Shown here piece after piece: positions 37,006-48,888 of a stretch of DNA of 64,000 nucleotides; the first letter of the stretch is position 1; each line of letters begins with the position of its first letter. The notes below the pieces were generated by a model that worked only from the letters and a program-made list of their open reading frames with translations, was not told where the DNA came from and did not search any database. A program made the position numbers and the translations under genes. The stretch spans positions 248,001 to 312,000 of the forward strand of contig NW_006917099.1 in NCBI RefSeq assembly GCF_000516985.1. Reading direction: 5' to 3'. Source of the DNA: Pestalotiopsis fici W106-1. Its lineage: Eukaryota > Ascomycota > Sordariomycetes > Amphisphaeriales > Sporocadaceae.

Positions 37006-37211
37006 TGTGGGAAATTGATGGGGACTTAGTGTATTCAGTATAAATGAACGGATCTGGCTATATGGGTTTAGTTAAATAAAATGCATAAGACCTAATTGCC
37101 TCTTATAGCCTACCGGAAATAGCCGTTAAGCCGGAGGTCCCGGGGTCTAATGCTTTTATCCGTTATAACGAAAGTTATACCTATTATTTTAGTTAAAGTT
37201 AATGTTTTATA
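37006..37211 (-). repeat. Left LTR (3' LTR) of the outer element
   Basis: Begins TGTGGGAAATTG and ends with the RIP-altered counterpart of TTTTCCACA. It is 206 bp, equal in length to the right copy. The outer half (left) keeps its G and C; the inner half is transition-mutated relative to the right copy. Confidence 0.92.
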
Positions 37212-38282
37212 TGTTTTTTATAACGAGCGATTTAATCGAAATAAAAGGATAAGCCTTATTGCGATAATTTGTGGTATAATTTGCAATTAAATAATAATAA
37301 TTATATTTATAATTAAATTATAATTTATTATATTTAGCAAATATATAAAATGCTTAAAGTCTTTAGGTCGTATCGCTTTTATAAGCTTATTAGCGGCGTT
37401 TTCCGTAAATATAATTTTTTTAATTAAAATATTTTTAATAAAGATTTTTTATTAAATATAATAAAAATACTTTTTAACGTGCTTTTTCGTAAATATATTA
37501 ATTTAGGCTTTTACCTACGCTTTTGCGTTTATATTATTAATTAATAAAGGAATCGCCTTTTAAAGCATTATTTTTAGTTTTTTTAATAAATTCCTAATAA
37601 ATACGGCTTTACGAGCGCCTTTATTAATAGCGTAATATTTAGCTTTTATAATAAATTAAGCAATTACGCTTTATAGCTTTAAATTTTAGCTTATTAAAGA
37701 GCCCGTTATAAACGTTATTTATTTAAACGTAAATTTAAAAATTAATTTATCGCCTATAAAATCAGCGTTAACGTAAATATATAATTTTAATTCCTTATAT
37801 TTAATATAGCGATAAAATTAGGTATATTTTATCCCTTTTATACGGGTGCCTTAAAAGTATTATAGCATTTTATTTAAATATTTAATATAATTAAAAAACG
37901 GGTTATTTATAAAGCGCGTTTATATTTTATTAGCATATATTATATTTGCGCGTAGCTTAATTATAGCGTAATTCGTTTTCCCGAGTTTTTTAAAATATTA
38001 ATTTTTAAATTCCTAATTAATATAGCTTTTAAATTTATAGGTTATTACTATTAATCCCGGATTAATAGGAATAATAGCACTTTTAATATTTTAGTATTTA
38101 AATTCTTTAAATATTTAATTTAAATACCTATTTTATAGTAATATAATGCTATTATTTTCCTTTTAAATAATACGTATTTTTAAATATTATTTAGCGGCAT
38201 TTAAATATTATAATTTTAGCTATTTATTTAGCTATTAAATTAATTTTTCGATAGCTTTAGTATTTATATATATAATTATAAA

Positions 38283-38429
38283 ATTATTTATATAAAAGGT
38301 TAATACCATTTTATTAGCTTTATTTTAATAAATAGCATTATTAGTTTTTAGTCTTATAAAGCCTAGCTTTTTTAATTTTTTCCTAATTTTTTATTATTAT
38401 TCGAAATTATTTTGCTTTAAACCGTATAA
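38283..38429 (-). pseudogene. Reverse transcriptase remnant of the outer element
   Basis: On the minus strand LYGLKQ is read at 38429-38412, and 118 bp further on FYINNFIIIY with YINN at 38294-38283, the counterpart of the catalytic YVDD. V-to-I and both D-to-N changes are single G-to-A transitions. The LYGLKQ block is a Copia-type reverse transcriptase hallmark. Stops surround it. Confidence 0.8.
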
Positions 38430-40750
38430 AAAGCGTAATAGCCTAATTATATTATTAAAAATATAATTATATTATTATATAATATTAAAGTATTAAAATA
38501 TAAATTTATTTAAATATAAAAATTAGCGTATATAAATCTTTTTATTAAGCCGGCTTAATAAATAAGCTATAATAAAATTAATTTAAAAGATTTTTTAGCT
38601 TTTAATTATAGCTATCGCGATTAAAACGCGGATATTTATTTATTTAGCTATATTAGCGAAAGTTTCCTTATAATTAATTCTAAAAATTTAAATAAAGCCC
38701 TAAATTATAAAACGTGCCTTTTATTTATTTATATTACCGGTAAAATTATATTTAGTTTTATATATTTATTTAAATTTAACTAATAGCTTTTATTTTAATT
38801 TAAAATTATTATAATCGAAAAATTTAAACGTTTTTTTTTTAAATAGCTTAATAATTTTTTTTGCTATAGTTTATTATTAATTAGGCTATTTTTATATATT
38901 TTTTACCTAATTAATCGATAATAAATTAAGGTTATATTTAATAATTAATATTAAATATTCGTTTTATATTTATTCGAATAAGTTATTATTAACTAATAAT
39001 AAATAGTTATATAAGCCTTTATTTAGCGTAATTAATAACGCATTTTTAAAATTTAAATTTTTTTTTATTATTTTAATTATAGTTTTATAAATTAATTAAA
39101 GCGTAATAATTATTTTTTATAATTATATTTATATATGCATAAGCATATTTATTTAAGCTTTAATATATTATAATATAATTATAACTATTATTTATATATG
39201 CTATAATATATTTAATTATGCTTTATTATATAGCTATATATATTTAAAAAAAAGCCGGCTTTTAGTTGCCGCGTTTTTTATCCCTATTTTTTAGCTATAT
39301 TCGGATTATAAGGCTTTATATAATAAATTAGCTTTAAAATCCTATATCGCAGCCTATTTTAAACGTATTACGGGAGTGATTTAATTATTTTTAACGGATC
39401 GGGTTAATTAGCGCCTTTATTAAAATTTTTATAAAATATAATATAAAAAATTATAATAAAGCGTATTATATTTAATATATATACCTTATATAGGTATTTT
39501 TTAATATAACTTATAAATATGCCCTTTAGCGCCTTTGCCTATAGTTTTTTAGCTTATACCCTATTTTCTTTTAAGATATATATAAAAATACGCGATTTAA
39601 AAATCCTAAAATATTTAATTAATAGGCGATTAAATATATTTTATAGCTAAAAGTTATTTTTTTAGCGCTATTAAAAAATAATTAATTCCTTTTTAATAAA
39701 TATTATACGGTTTAAAACGATAATTTATATTTTGCAGATTTTATCCTAAAATACCGTAAAAATATTTATTTAAATATAAATAGCGCGCGTATTATTTTAT
39801 AATACCCCGATTACGCGCTTAACGGTACCGTTTTAATATTAATTATTCGGTATTAATATAATTAATTCGATATTTTTTTATTATACGTAATTATTAAAAA
39901 AGCCGCCGCTAAAATTATTAATTTTATTAATGCGAATTATTTTAATTTATCGCCTTTTTTTCCCGAATTCGTATTATAACCAAGCGATATATTTAAAAAA
40001 ATCGCTTTATAAAATCTTTTTAAATAAAGCATCGATAAAATATAATTTTATAGTTTTACGGCATTTAATTAATATAAAATAACGATTATTATTTAAATTA
40101 ACGGGTTTAATCTCCTTAATATTAGCCTATAATAAGGTCGTTATAAAATCTGCGCGAATACGCATTAAATCTACTAAATCGATCCAAACGCTTTTAATTT
40201 TATCGTATATATCGCATATTAATATAAAAATGCTATTTAAATTTAAATTAATGCCTTTAATAGCTTTAATTATTTTAATTAGCCGTTTTTTATTTAAATG
40301 GCCTAATCGACGATATTATAAAATCGTTTATTTAATTAACGGCTTTATTAATCCGTTTAATGCTATTAAAGTTTATATATAAAATAATTTTTTTTGCTTA
40401 TATAGCTATAAAAACCACTTTTTTTTAATTATATTAATAATAGTTAATATCTTATTATTAGGCGTTTTAATAAAATTATTATAAATTTTAAATTTAGCCT
40501 TATATAGCTTATTATTAAAAATTATTTTTAATAGGAAGTTTTTAACGTAATAATACTTTTTAAGCGTTAGTTTTCGGCGTTTGCTTTTAAAGCCGCGTTA
40601 TACGGTTAATATTTAGCCGTATTTTATTAGATATATTATATCGTTTTTAGTTATAATAAATAACCGATTATATTTATTTAGTTTAATAATTAATTTAGCG
40701 ATAAAATTAGTTTTATCGTTCGTAATATAAATATTTGCGCTTATATTTAA

Positions 40751-41380
40751 TGTTCTAAGGTATGATTGGTGGATCATAAACTTAGGCACAGGGAAGCGTT
40801 CTTTATGATTCGTAGAATCAGGCCGTAGGAGTAGTTATAGGGCTGTATAACTGATTTATTGAAGCTTAAGGAAAGAATAACTAACTACGGAGGAATAACT
40901 ACCTTTTATACCCATAAAATCAACCAATAAGAACATTCTAGAATATATTACTAATAAACTGGATTTATAATCAAGTTAATTAGTAATAAGGTTAATTTAT
41001 AATCGAAAAGACCATCGAAATCTATGGATTTTTATGGTGTGGGTTACCCTGTAACCCAGGGCCATTGTGGCCAGGTGCACTGGCCACACTTAGTGGGGCT
41101 GGATCCAGTGGAACGTTCCACTGGATTCCAGTGGGTTCCAGTGGCCATAGTGGCCACAACAGTCAACTGTAATGACTTATTAACTGTACAGCACTGTTGA
41201 ACAGTGGCTGTAAGTGGTGCTGTACTGACTATAGGTCAGTACAGGGTAAGTTCCACTGATTTCCCATATATCGTTATTTAACGATATCTCGATGGGTTTT
41301 ATAGCTGTTATAACGATATGATATGCGTTATAAAGCTAATTTTATGCACTATACGATGCTGTATTAACATCCGTGCAACA
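40751..41380 (-). mobile_element. Solo LTR of the nested Copia family, with TTTAA duplication
   Basis: 630 bp, starting TGTTCTAAGG and ending CCGTGCAACA, flanked on both sides by TTTAA (40746-40750 and 41381-41385). The same sequence occurs as the LTR pair of the nested Copia element, so this is a solo LTR left by LTR-LTR recombination after its own insertion into the outer element. Its orientation matches the other copies. It keeps far more C and G than the paired LTRs, with CAGTGG/CCACTGG motifs intact and a perfect 24-bp palindrome at 41103-41126. Confidence 0.9.
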
Positions 41381-42239
41381 TTTAATAACTATCGTTTACG
41401 TAAATTTAGCGCTTAAATAGCTATTAAAATAAAGAAATTATAGTAATTTATTTTATTTTATATATACGGATCGTATTATTTAGCAAATTTATAGCGCTTA
41501 TTATTAAATATAGCTTATAATTATTTAATTACGCCGAAAGCGACCCGCGTATAATAATTATAAGCTATTTTTTATTTTTTCTAATTTTTATTTTAATCGG
41601 AAAGTTTTATAATTTTAGCGCTTTTAAATTAGTAAAAAGAATTATTATTTATTATAACTAATAATAATTATTAAGAGCCCCGAAATACGCTTATAAACGC
41701 GCTTCCCCGGCCCCGGCTACGACTTATACCGCGCCTATAATAATTGCCCTTATTTGCGTTTAATCGTATAATTGCGTTTAATTACGTAAATAATTACGTT
41801 AATTACGTAAAATTAGAATTTTATTTATTTATAGCTTTTTCGTCGCGTTTTTTAGATTTATAATTAATTCGCCGATAACCTTTTTTGCCGTAATACTAAT
41901 ATTCGCCGTTAATCTAATTATTACTATTGGTAAATAATAAATTAGCGTTATTTTTATTATTAATTGCTATTTTGCTTATAAATTTAGTTATAAAAGATTA
42001 TTAAAATTATATAAATCTTAATATAACGCCTTTTAGGAGGATAGCTAATTAATTTTTTTTTTGTTTTATTTACTTTAAAGCCTTATTTTTAATAGCTTTT
42101 AAATATAATTAAATTTAATTATTTAGAATAAGGCGTTAATTATTAGCGTTATAGCTTTTTTATATATAATAATTTTATTCGGTATTAAATTTAGTTAGGT
42201 TTTTGCTATTATAATTAAATTTATATAATTTCCTTAATA

Positions 42240-42244
42240 GTTTT
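42240..42244. repeat. Target-site duplication GTTTT of the nested Copia element, left copy
   Basis: Five bases identical to 48308-48312, directly outside the nested LTRs. Confidence 0.88.
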
Positions 42245-42873
42245 TGTTTTAAGGTATGATTGGTGGATTATAAACTTAGGCACAGGGAAGCGTTTATATA
42301 ATTCGTAGAATTAGGCCGTAAGAGTAGTTATAAGGCTATATAACTGATTTATTGAAGCTTAAGGAAAGAATAACTAACTACGGAGGAATAACTACCTTTT
42401 ATACCTATAAAATTAACTAATAAAAATATTTTGGAATATATTATTAATAAACTGGATTTATAATTAAGTTAATTAGTAATAAGGTTGATTTATAATCGAA
42501 GAAACTATCGAAATTTATGGATTTTTATAGTGTGGGTTACCCTGTAACCCTAGGATTATTGTGGCCAGGTGTATTAGCTATATTTAGTGGGGTTTAATTT
42601 AGTGGAACGTTCTATTAGATTTTAGTAGGTTTTAGTGGCCATAATGGCTATAATAGTTAATTGTAATAATTTGTTAATTATATAGTATTATAAATAGTGG
42701 CTATAAGTGGTGCTATATTAATTATAAATTAATATAGGGTAAATTCTACTGATTTCCTATATATTATTATTTAACGATATTTCGATAGGTTTTATAGCTA
42801 TTATAACGATATAATATGCGTTATAAAGCTAATTTTATATATTATACGATGCTATATTAATATCCGTATAATA
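42245..42873 (-). repeat. Left LTR (3' LTR) of the nested Copia
   Basis: 629 bp, begins TGTTTTAAGG, ends CCGTATAATA. Compared with the solo copy, its left (outer) edge is nearly intact and its right (inner) edge is altered. Confidence 0.92.
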
Positions 42874-43169
42874 CTCCCTTTATTAAATAATATCGGTTAA
42901 GTTTAATAATTTAATAAATTTTTAAAATTTATCTTTAGGAAATAGCTTTATAAAGCCATCTGCTAGTATATCGTTAGTTGAAATATATTCGATTCGAATA
43001 TTTTTATTTTTAACCTTTTGCCGTATATAAAAATACCGTATAGCCGTATATTTAGTACGTTAGTAATATTCCGGATTATATGCTAAATTTATGGCCCCCG
43101 TATTATTTCCTTTAATTAATACGGTATTTGTATTAATTCCGATTTCCGTAAGGAGATTTTTTAATTATA

Positions 43170-43458
43170 TTGTTTTACGGGTAGCCTGCTTTAATCCGTT
43201 AAATTCGGCTTTAATGGTTAATAAAGAAATCGTAAATTACCGTTTCGATTTCTAATTTATCGGCCCGTTATTTAAAATAAATAAATAACCGGATATTAAT
43301 TTACAGGTTTCGTAATTATTAGCAAAATCGGCATCGGAATAACCTATTAATCCGGGTTTTATTTTCCCGTTAAAGGTAATTCTAAGGTAGTAATAGGATT
43401 TTAAATAATTAAATACCCTTTTTACCCTTTTTATCGTGGTTTTTAATAGGTTTTGCAT
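43170..43458 (-). pseudogene. RNase H remnant of the nested Copia
   Basis: A 68-codon open stretch (43458-43252) reads GYSDADFANNYETCKLISGY and then LFILNNGPI, the Copia RNase H core. The conserved ISW-x-SKRQ that should follow is read as IN-stop-KSKR-stop (about 43260-43220): Trp and Gln codons have become TAG and TAA. Confidence 0.88.
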
Positions 43459-43848
43459 ATATCTAGCTAGATATGCTATAGGGTAAGCTAAGTTAGGCCT
43501 GGTTTAGATTATAGCGTATATTAATCTATTTAATAAATGCTGGTATAAATAGATAAATTCTTTTAAAGCCGGTTTTTCGTTATTTTTATTTTTTAACGTA
43601 TATAACGATTTTGGGAATTTAGGGCTAAGTGGTATATTAGCCGGTTTTATATCGGAAAATCCGTTAATTTTTAGTAATTTTTTAAGGTAAATTGCCTGGT
43701 TTATACGAATTGTTTTATTTTTTCGATTTTTTTTAATTTATATACCGAGAAAATAAGAAATTAGTTTTAGATCCTTTATTTCGAATTTTTTCGAAATATC
43801 CTATTTTAATTAGTTAATTTTACGTAAATTAAGGCTAAAAATTAGGAA

Positions 43849-43995
43849 ATTATTTACGTAAATTATAATAAAGATATTAGATTTTTTATTATAATAAGCT
43901 AATTTATTTAAAATAAGTAAATTAAATTTAAGCTTTTTTAGGCTGTTTTTTAGCGTAATTTGCTATTAGCGTGGATTTTATTTAAAACCGTATAA
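43849..43995 (-). pseudogene. Reverse transcriptase remnant of the nested Copia
   Basis: KKALYGFK followed by a stop in place of Gln is read on the minus strand (LYGFK-stop at 43995-43978). SNIFIIIYVNNFLIF follows, with YVNN at 43860-43849 replacing YVDD. The LYG-to-YxDD distance, 118 bp, equals that in the outer element. Confidence 0.88.
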
Positions 43996-45399
43996 GGCTT
44001 TTTTAAACTGGATTACCTAGGAATTTTTTTCGTTAATTTTTTATCCGAAATTATTTAAATCCGGGTTTTCGGATAGGAATTCGGATAATCCGTTTATAGG
44101 GGTAATATATATTTTTTCGTATAATTCCCTATTTAGGAAGGCACTAATTATATCGATTTATTTGATTTCCTAATCGTAATAGGCTGCTAAAACTAATAAA
44201 AGCTTTTAAATAATAAATTTTATTCCCGTAGCGAACGTTTCGAAATAATCGATTTTATATCGTTATTCGAATTTATATATAATTAATTTAGCTTTATATT
44301 TATCGATATTACCGTTTTTATCGGTTTTCTTTTTAAATACCTATTTTACGGATAATGGGATTTTACCGGCTTTTTGGATTTTATTTCGATCGATGGCTTA
44401 AAAAGTCCTTTTTTAAATTAATTACCGTAATTTAGCGTATATAGCTTGGTTTTATTTTTTTTAGGGCTTTTTAGCGCCTGTTTTATGGTTTTCGGTTCCG
44501 TATAGCCTGAATTTTTAATAATTAAATAATACGAGATATTAGCGAATAATTCGTCGTATTTAACGAATTTATTTCGTTTAAAATCCGTAAATTTCGGAAA
44601 AATTACCTTAATATTCGATTTATTCGGAATAATCGAAAAGGTATTATTAATATTTATGGATTCGGAATTTATATTAGATTTATTATTTATATTAGATTCG
44701 TTCCCGGGTAAGTCCGGTCGATCGTTAATTATAGATTTATTTATAATAAATTAAAGAATTCGATCGTTTCCGGGAGTTGGATTTAGTAGATTTTGTGGAT
44801 TTACCGTTTCCGGGATTTGTGATTGGATAAATTTACCGTCGGTGGAATTTTTTTCCGGTGTTATCTCCTGATCCGGTAATTCCGAATCCGGTAATTTTTC
44901 CTTTTTTTTTCGATTTTTAGGTAATAATCGAATATAGGAGATCCGTATAATCTGTAATTTATACGGTCGATCGGGAAGATATACGTAATAGATTTTATTA
45001 CCGTTATATCTAATTATTTTCCCGTTTTTGGTAGTAATTCCGAATTTATCGGAGTTTTTACGGATTTTTTTCGGTTTATAAACTAAAACCGGTATTCCTA
45101 GTATATGGATTTGGGATAAATTAGGCTTATTATCCCGTTTTGGCCAGAAATAATCGTAAAATTCCTAGTAGGGGGTAAGTGGACCGGATGCCGTAATAGT
45201 AAAATTTATTAAATAAACTATTATTTTTATAACGAATTTTTAAAGGTTTTTTAGGAGTTATAAATCGATAAAAACCGTCCTGGTTTTTTCGATAATAATC
45301 CGGTTTGTACGTTCGGTTATACCGTTTTATTTTAGTATATAAGGAGTTATAGGTTCGAAAATAATCCTTTTTTTGGTTAAATAATTTTCTAATTTAACC

Positions 45400-45440
45400 G
45401 GGGAAAACTCTTTACCGTTATTTATGCGAATAATATTCGG
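45400..45440 (-). pseudogene. Integrase catalytic-core remnant of the nested Copia
   Basis: NIIRINNGKEFSPV on the minus strand matches the Copia integrase block with the second catalytic Asp (IRTDNGKEF); Asp has become Asn by a G-to-A change. Confidence 0.75.
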
Positions 45441-46473
45441 ATATTTTCCGAATTAGGTTTTATAATATTCGATTTTATTTGTTACGATATCGAATATATC
45501 GGATTTTTTTTTGGAAAATTTAATTTCCCGAAATCCGGTTTTATTATCCGTAAAATTAGTTATATATTTATAACCGGAATAGCTAGAAAAGGTAATATAA
45601 ACCGTATCGATATAAATACGATATAACGGTTTATTAGCCTTATTCGGATTCGTATAGGGTTGGTTTCGGGTGAATTTTCCCGAAATATAGGATTCGCAAT
45701 TTAAATCCTTTTTTTTTAATTTTTTTTTAGGAATCCCCGTAATTATTTTAGCTGTTTTAGCTAAAATATTGTAGCTAGGGTGGCTAAGTCGTTTATGCTA
45801 TTTTTCCGTAGCTATAAGGAAATTCGAATAATTAGAAATTAATTCGATTTTTTCGAAATCTGTGGTTTCGTTGGATTTTGTATCCGAATTCGGTTCCGGG
45901 TAATTTAAACCGATTATATAGGCTTTTTTTATTATTTTTAGTGGATTTATGGCTAAATATGTTATATTAGGCTTTGATTTATTAGCTAGGTGTAGGAAAA
46001 ATCTCCGTTTTTTTTAATTTAACGTGGTAAAAGGCCTATTTTTAGAATTATATAATTTATTCCCGTTTATAATACCGCCTTTTTGGTAATGCAATTGACC
46101 GGATATAATGTTTAGCGGAAATTCTGGTATGTAAAGCACGTTTAATAACGTTATTTTACGTATTTCCCGGTTGATTTCGAAGGAAAGCGTAATATTTCTA
46201 ATTTTTTTTGGAAATATTTTTCCACTATTTGTAATTATCGGTGAAAAATCCGATTTTATAATAAAATTATCGAATAAATGCTTATTATTCGATATATGCT
46301 TTAAAGAGCCTGTATCGTATAACTACTAGTTTTTGGGGAGGGTGGTTAATTTCTTTTTTTTTAAATTATTCGAAATATTCGAAAAAGTATAAAACGATTC
46401 GTTTTCGTCCGAATCTTCGTTACGGGGTAAGTTTCCCCGTTTTTTAAATTTCTGGTTTGTGGTGGAATTTGAT

Positions 46474-46523
46474 TTATTCGAATTATTCGAATTATTCGAA
46501 TTATTCGAGTTATTCGAATTATT
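46474..46523 (-). repeat. 9-bp tandem repeat encoding Asn/Ser-rich stretch
   Basis: TTATTCGAA-type units repeat about five times. On the minus strand this reads as Asn-Ser-Asn repeats, in the gag part of the nested Copia element. Confidence 0.6.
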
Positions 46524-47664
46524 AGATTTTTTCCATTTATTCGATTTATTCGAATTCTTTTTATTTCCGCTTTGGGTTCCCTATTAATTCTAATTGGATC
46601 GGGGGAACCGGGATTTTTTATTATCCGTATAATAAGAATTTCCTATAGCCGTATCCGGATCCCGTCGGTTTTTATTTAAAATATCCGTAATTAACCCTTT
46701 AAGGGTAAATGGATTTATAAACCGTAAAGCATTGCGTTAACGGTTAGCCTATATAGGGTAAGCTAATTAGAAAGTTATAATAAAAATCGTCTTTTGATCG
46801 ATATTATCGATTTTAGCCCTAACGCTTAAAAGCTTTAAAATATATCCTTTAAAAATAGATATAAATTCGTTTAACGAGTTATAATTCTCGAATTTTATAA
46901 TATAAAATTCGAGATATAGTTGCTGACGTAATACGGGTCCGGTGCTTTAATAGGCTGATTATAAAATCGATAAGGCTTTATATAGATTTATTTTATCGAA
47001 TATTAAATTTAACGGTTTTGTTATTAAATTCTAACGAATTAAAAGCAATGCTTAGGCTTTCTAAATATCGGTTATACCGTTATATATATCGGTAATTTTA
47101 AAAAACCGATCGATTCCTAGCAGTTTAAGATATAATTATAACGTGGATTTTTACGTATTCTAGTTTCCGGATCCGGAGAGTTTCTGTTTCTCCGGCATTT
47201 GGTATCCGGCAATAGTACGGATAGAGTTATCTATTTTGCCGAGTTTTTGCCGTTATAACGGTATAATTATCGTTAAAAACGGTAAAGGAATCGTTAAGAA
47301 AATGAAAATAAAAGAAATTAATTCTTTTATTTTATCGATAAAGTGTATAAAGGGGATCCAGGTGCTATAATATAATATAGCAGGTGCTATAGGGTGCTAT
47401 AGCAAATCGGCTATTATAGTGGGGATTAGTTATAAGTGATTTTATAGCCGTTATATGGCTATAACGGGTAAAATTATTATAATTAGCCATTTAACTATAG
47501 TTTTCGATATAGTTACGGCTATATAAGCTTAAAATAAAGCTTATAAAATCGGCTATTATAACGGAATTCCGGAGTTTACGTTGTATTAATTCGTCCGGGA
47601 AAGCGGCTATAGTTTTCGATATAATTTAAATCCGGTATTTAAATATAATCGATATTATACCGGA

Positions 47665-47678
47665 CCGGGCTTATAACC
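47665..47678 (-). other. Putative primer-binding site of the nested Copia (initiator tRNA-Met half)
   Basis: Directly after the 5' LTR the minus strand reads GGTTATAAGCCCGG. With one G-to-A change reversed this is complementary to the anticodon stem-loop of initiator tRNA-Met (loop CUCAUAA). Drosophila copia is known to prime from an internal half of that tRNA. Confidence 0.55.
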
Positions 47679-48307
47679 TATTCTAAGGTATAATTAATAG
47701 ATTATAAATTTAGGTATAAGGAAGCGTTTATATGATTCGTAGAATTAGGCCGTAAAAGTAGTTATAAGGCTATATAATTAATTTATTAAAGCTTAAGGAA
47801 AAAATAACTAATTACGGAGGAATAACTACCTTTTATATTTATAAAATTAACTAATAAAAATATTTTAAAATATATTATTAATAAATTAGATTTATAATTA
47901 AGTTAATTAGTAATAAGGTTAATTTATAATCGAAGAAACTATCGAAATCTATGGATTTCTATAATATAGGTTACCCTATAACTTTAGGATTATTATAGCC
48001 AGGTGTATTAGCTATATTTAGTGGGGCTTAATCTAGTAGAACGTTCCATTAGATTCCAGTAGGTTCCAGTGGCTATAATAGCTATAATAATTAATTATAA
48101 TAATTTATTAACTATATAGCATTGTGAATAATGGCTATAAGTGGTATTATATTAATTATAAGTTAGTATAGGGTAAGTTTTACTGATTTCCTATATATCG
48201 TTATTTAACGATATTTCGATAGGTTTTATAGCTGTTATAACGATATAATATGCGTTATAAAGCTAATTTTATGCATTATACGATGCTGTATTAACATCCG
48301 TGCAATA
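47679..48307 (-). repeat. Right LTR (5' LTR) of the nested Copia
   Basis: 629 bp, begins TATTCTAAGG, ends CCGTGCAATA. Its right (outer) edge is nearly identical to the solo copy; its left (inner) edge is transition-mutated. Confidence 0.92.
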
Positions 48308-48312
48308 GTTTT
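48308..48312. repeat. Target-site duplication GTTTT, right copy
   Basis: Matches 42240-42244. Confidence 0.88.
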
Positions 48313-48878
48313 TATCTTTTTTCGATAATAATAAAATTAAATTAACGGCAAAAAATATCTTTTATTTTTATGCTTATTAAATAATGTTTTATAGTTATTA
48401 ATAGCGTTTTATCGTTAATTATAACTAAAATTATAATAATAATAAGCTTTTTATTTAAAGGGTAAATAAGGGTTTTTGCGATTTATTTAGCGGCTTATTT
48501 ATTAAGCTTAAATAATATTATATAAGCGTAATAATTAAAGGTTTTTGCTAAAAATTTTAATTTATCGATTTTAAATTTAAAATTTTTTAAATAAAGAATT
48601 AATATAATTAAAGCTTATTTTAATATATTATAATTAGCTATATTAGCGGCTATTTATTTTATATTTTTAGCTATAGCTTCCGTAGCACCCGTTATAATTA
48701 TATATTTTATAGCGCTTTAGCTAATTTTATTAGCGATCGCTTAAGCAGTTATTATAACGCTTTAATTACCTTTAATTAAAGTGCCTTAGCTAGCAATATA
48801 GGGTTTTAAATAATTTTTAGTGCTAAATATTATATTATAATAAAAAAAGCTATTCGTAATATTTTTTATATTAATTAT

Positions 48879-48888
48879 AATGCTATTA
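48879..48888 (-). other. Putative primer-binding site of the outer element (initiator tRNA-Met 3' end)
   Basis: Directly after the right LTR the minus strand reads TAATAGCATT. Every mismatch to TGGTAGCGCC, the complement of the 3' end of yeast initiator tRNA-Met used by Ty1, is a G-to-A or C-to-T transition. Confidence 0.5.

Larger units (their letters stand above)
42245..48307 (-). mobile_element. Full-length nested Copia retrotransposon, RIP-degraded
   Basis: 6,063 bp with two 629-bp LTRs and an exact GTTTT duplication. On the minus strand the domain order is integrase (about 45.4 kb), reverse transcriptase (about 43.9 kb), RNase H (about 43.2-43.45 kb), which is the Copia order. A primer-binding site follows the right (5') LTR. 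Frames are interrupted by stops that replace Trp and Gln codons, and catalytic Asp codons are changed to Asn, all by C-to-T or G-to-A transitions. An Asn/Ser-rich 9-bp tandem repeat lies near 46474-46523. It sits inside the outer element and is therefore the later insertion. Confidence 0.93.

Noticed and set aside
39360..39460. Plus-strand stretch reading LTDRVN, considered as a Gypsy-type integrase
   Set aside because: Reverse transcriptase and primer-site evidence put the outer element on the minus strand as Copia; the plus reading is full of stops and does not continue as integrase.
40751..48307. Three similar repeats of about 630 bp, considered as a repeat array
   Set aside because: They are LTRs with separate target-site duplications, not an array; no CRISPR-like spacing.
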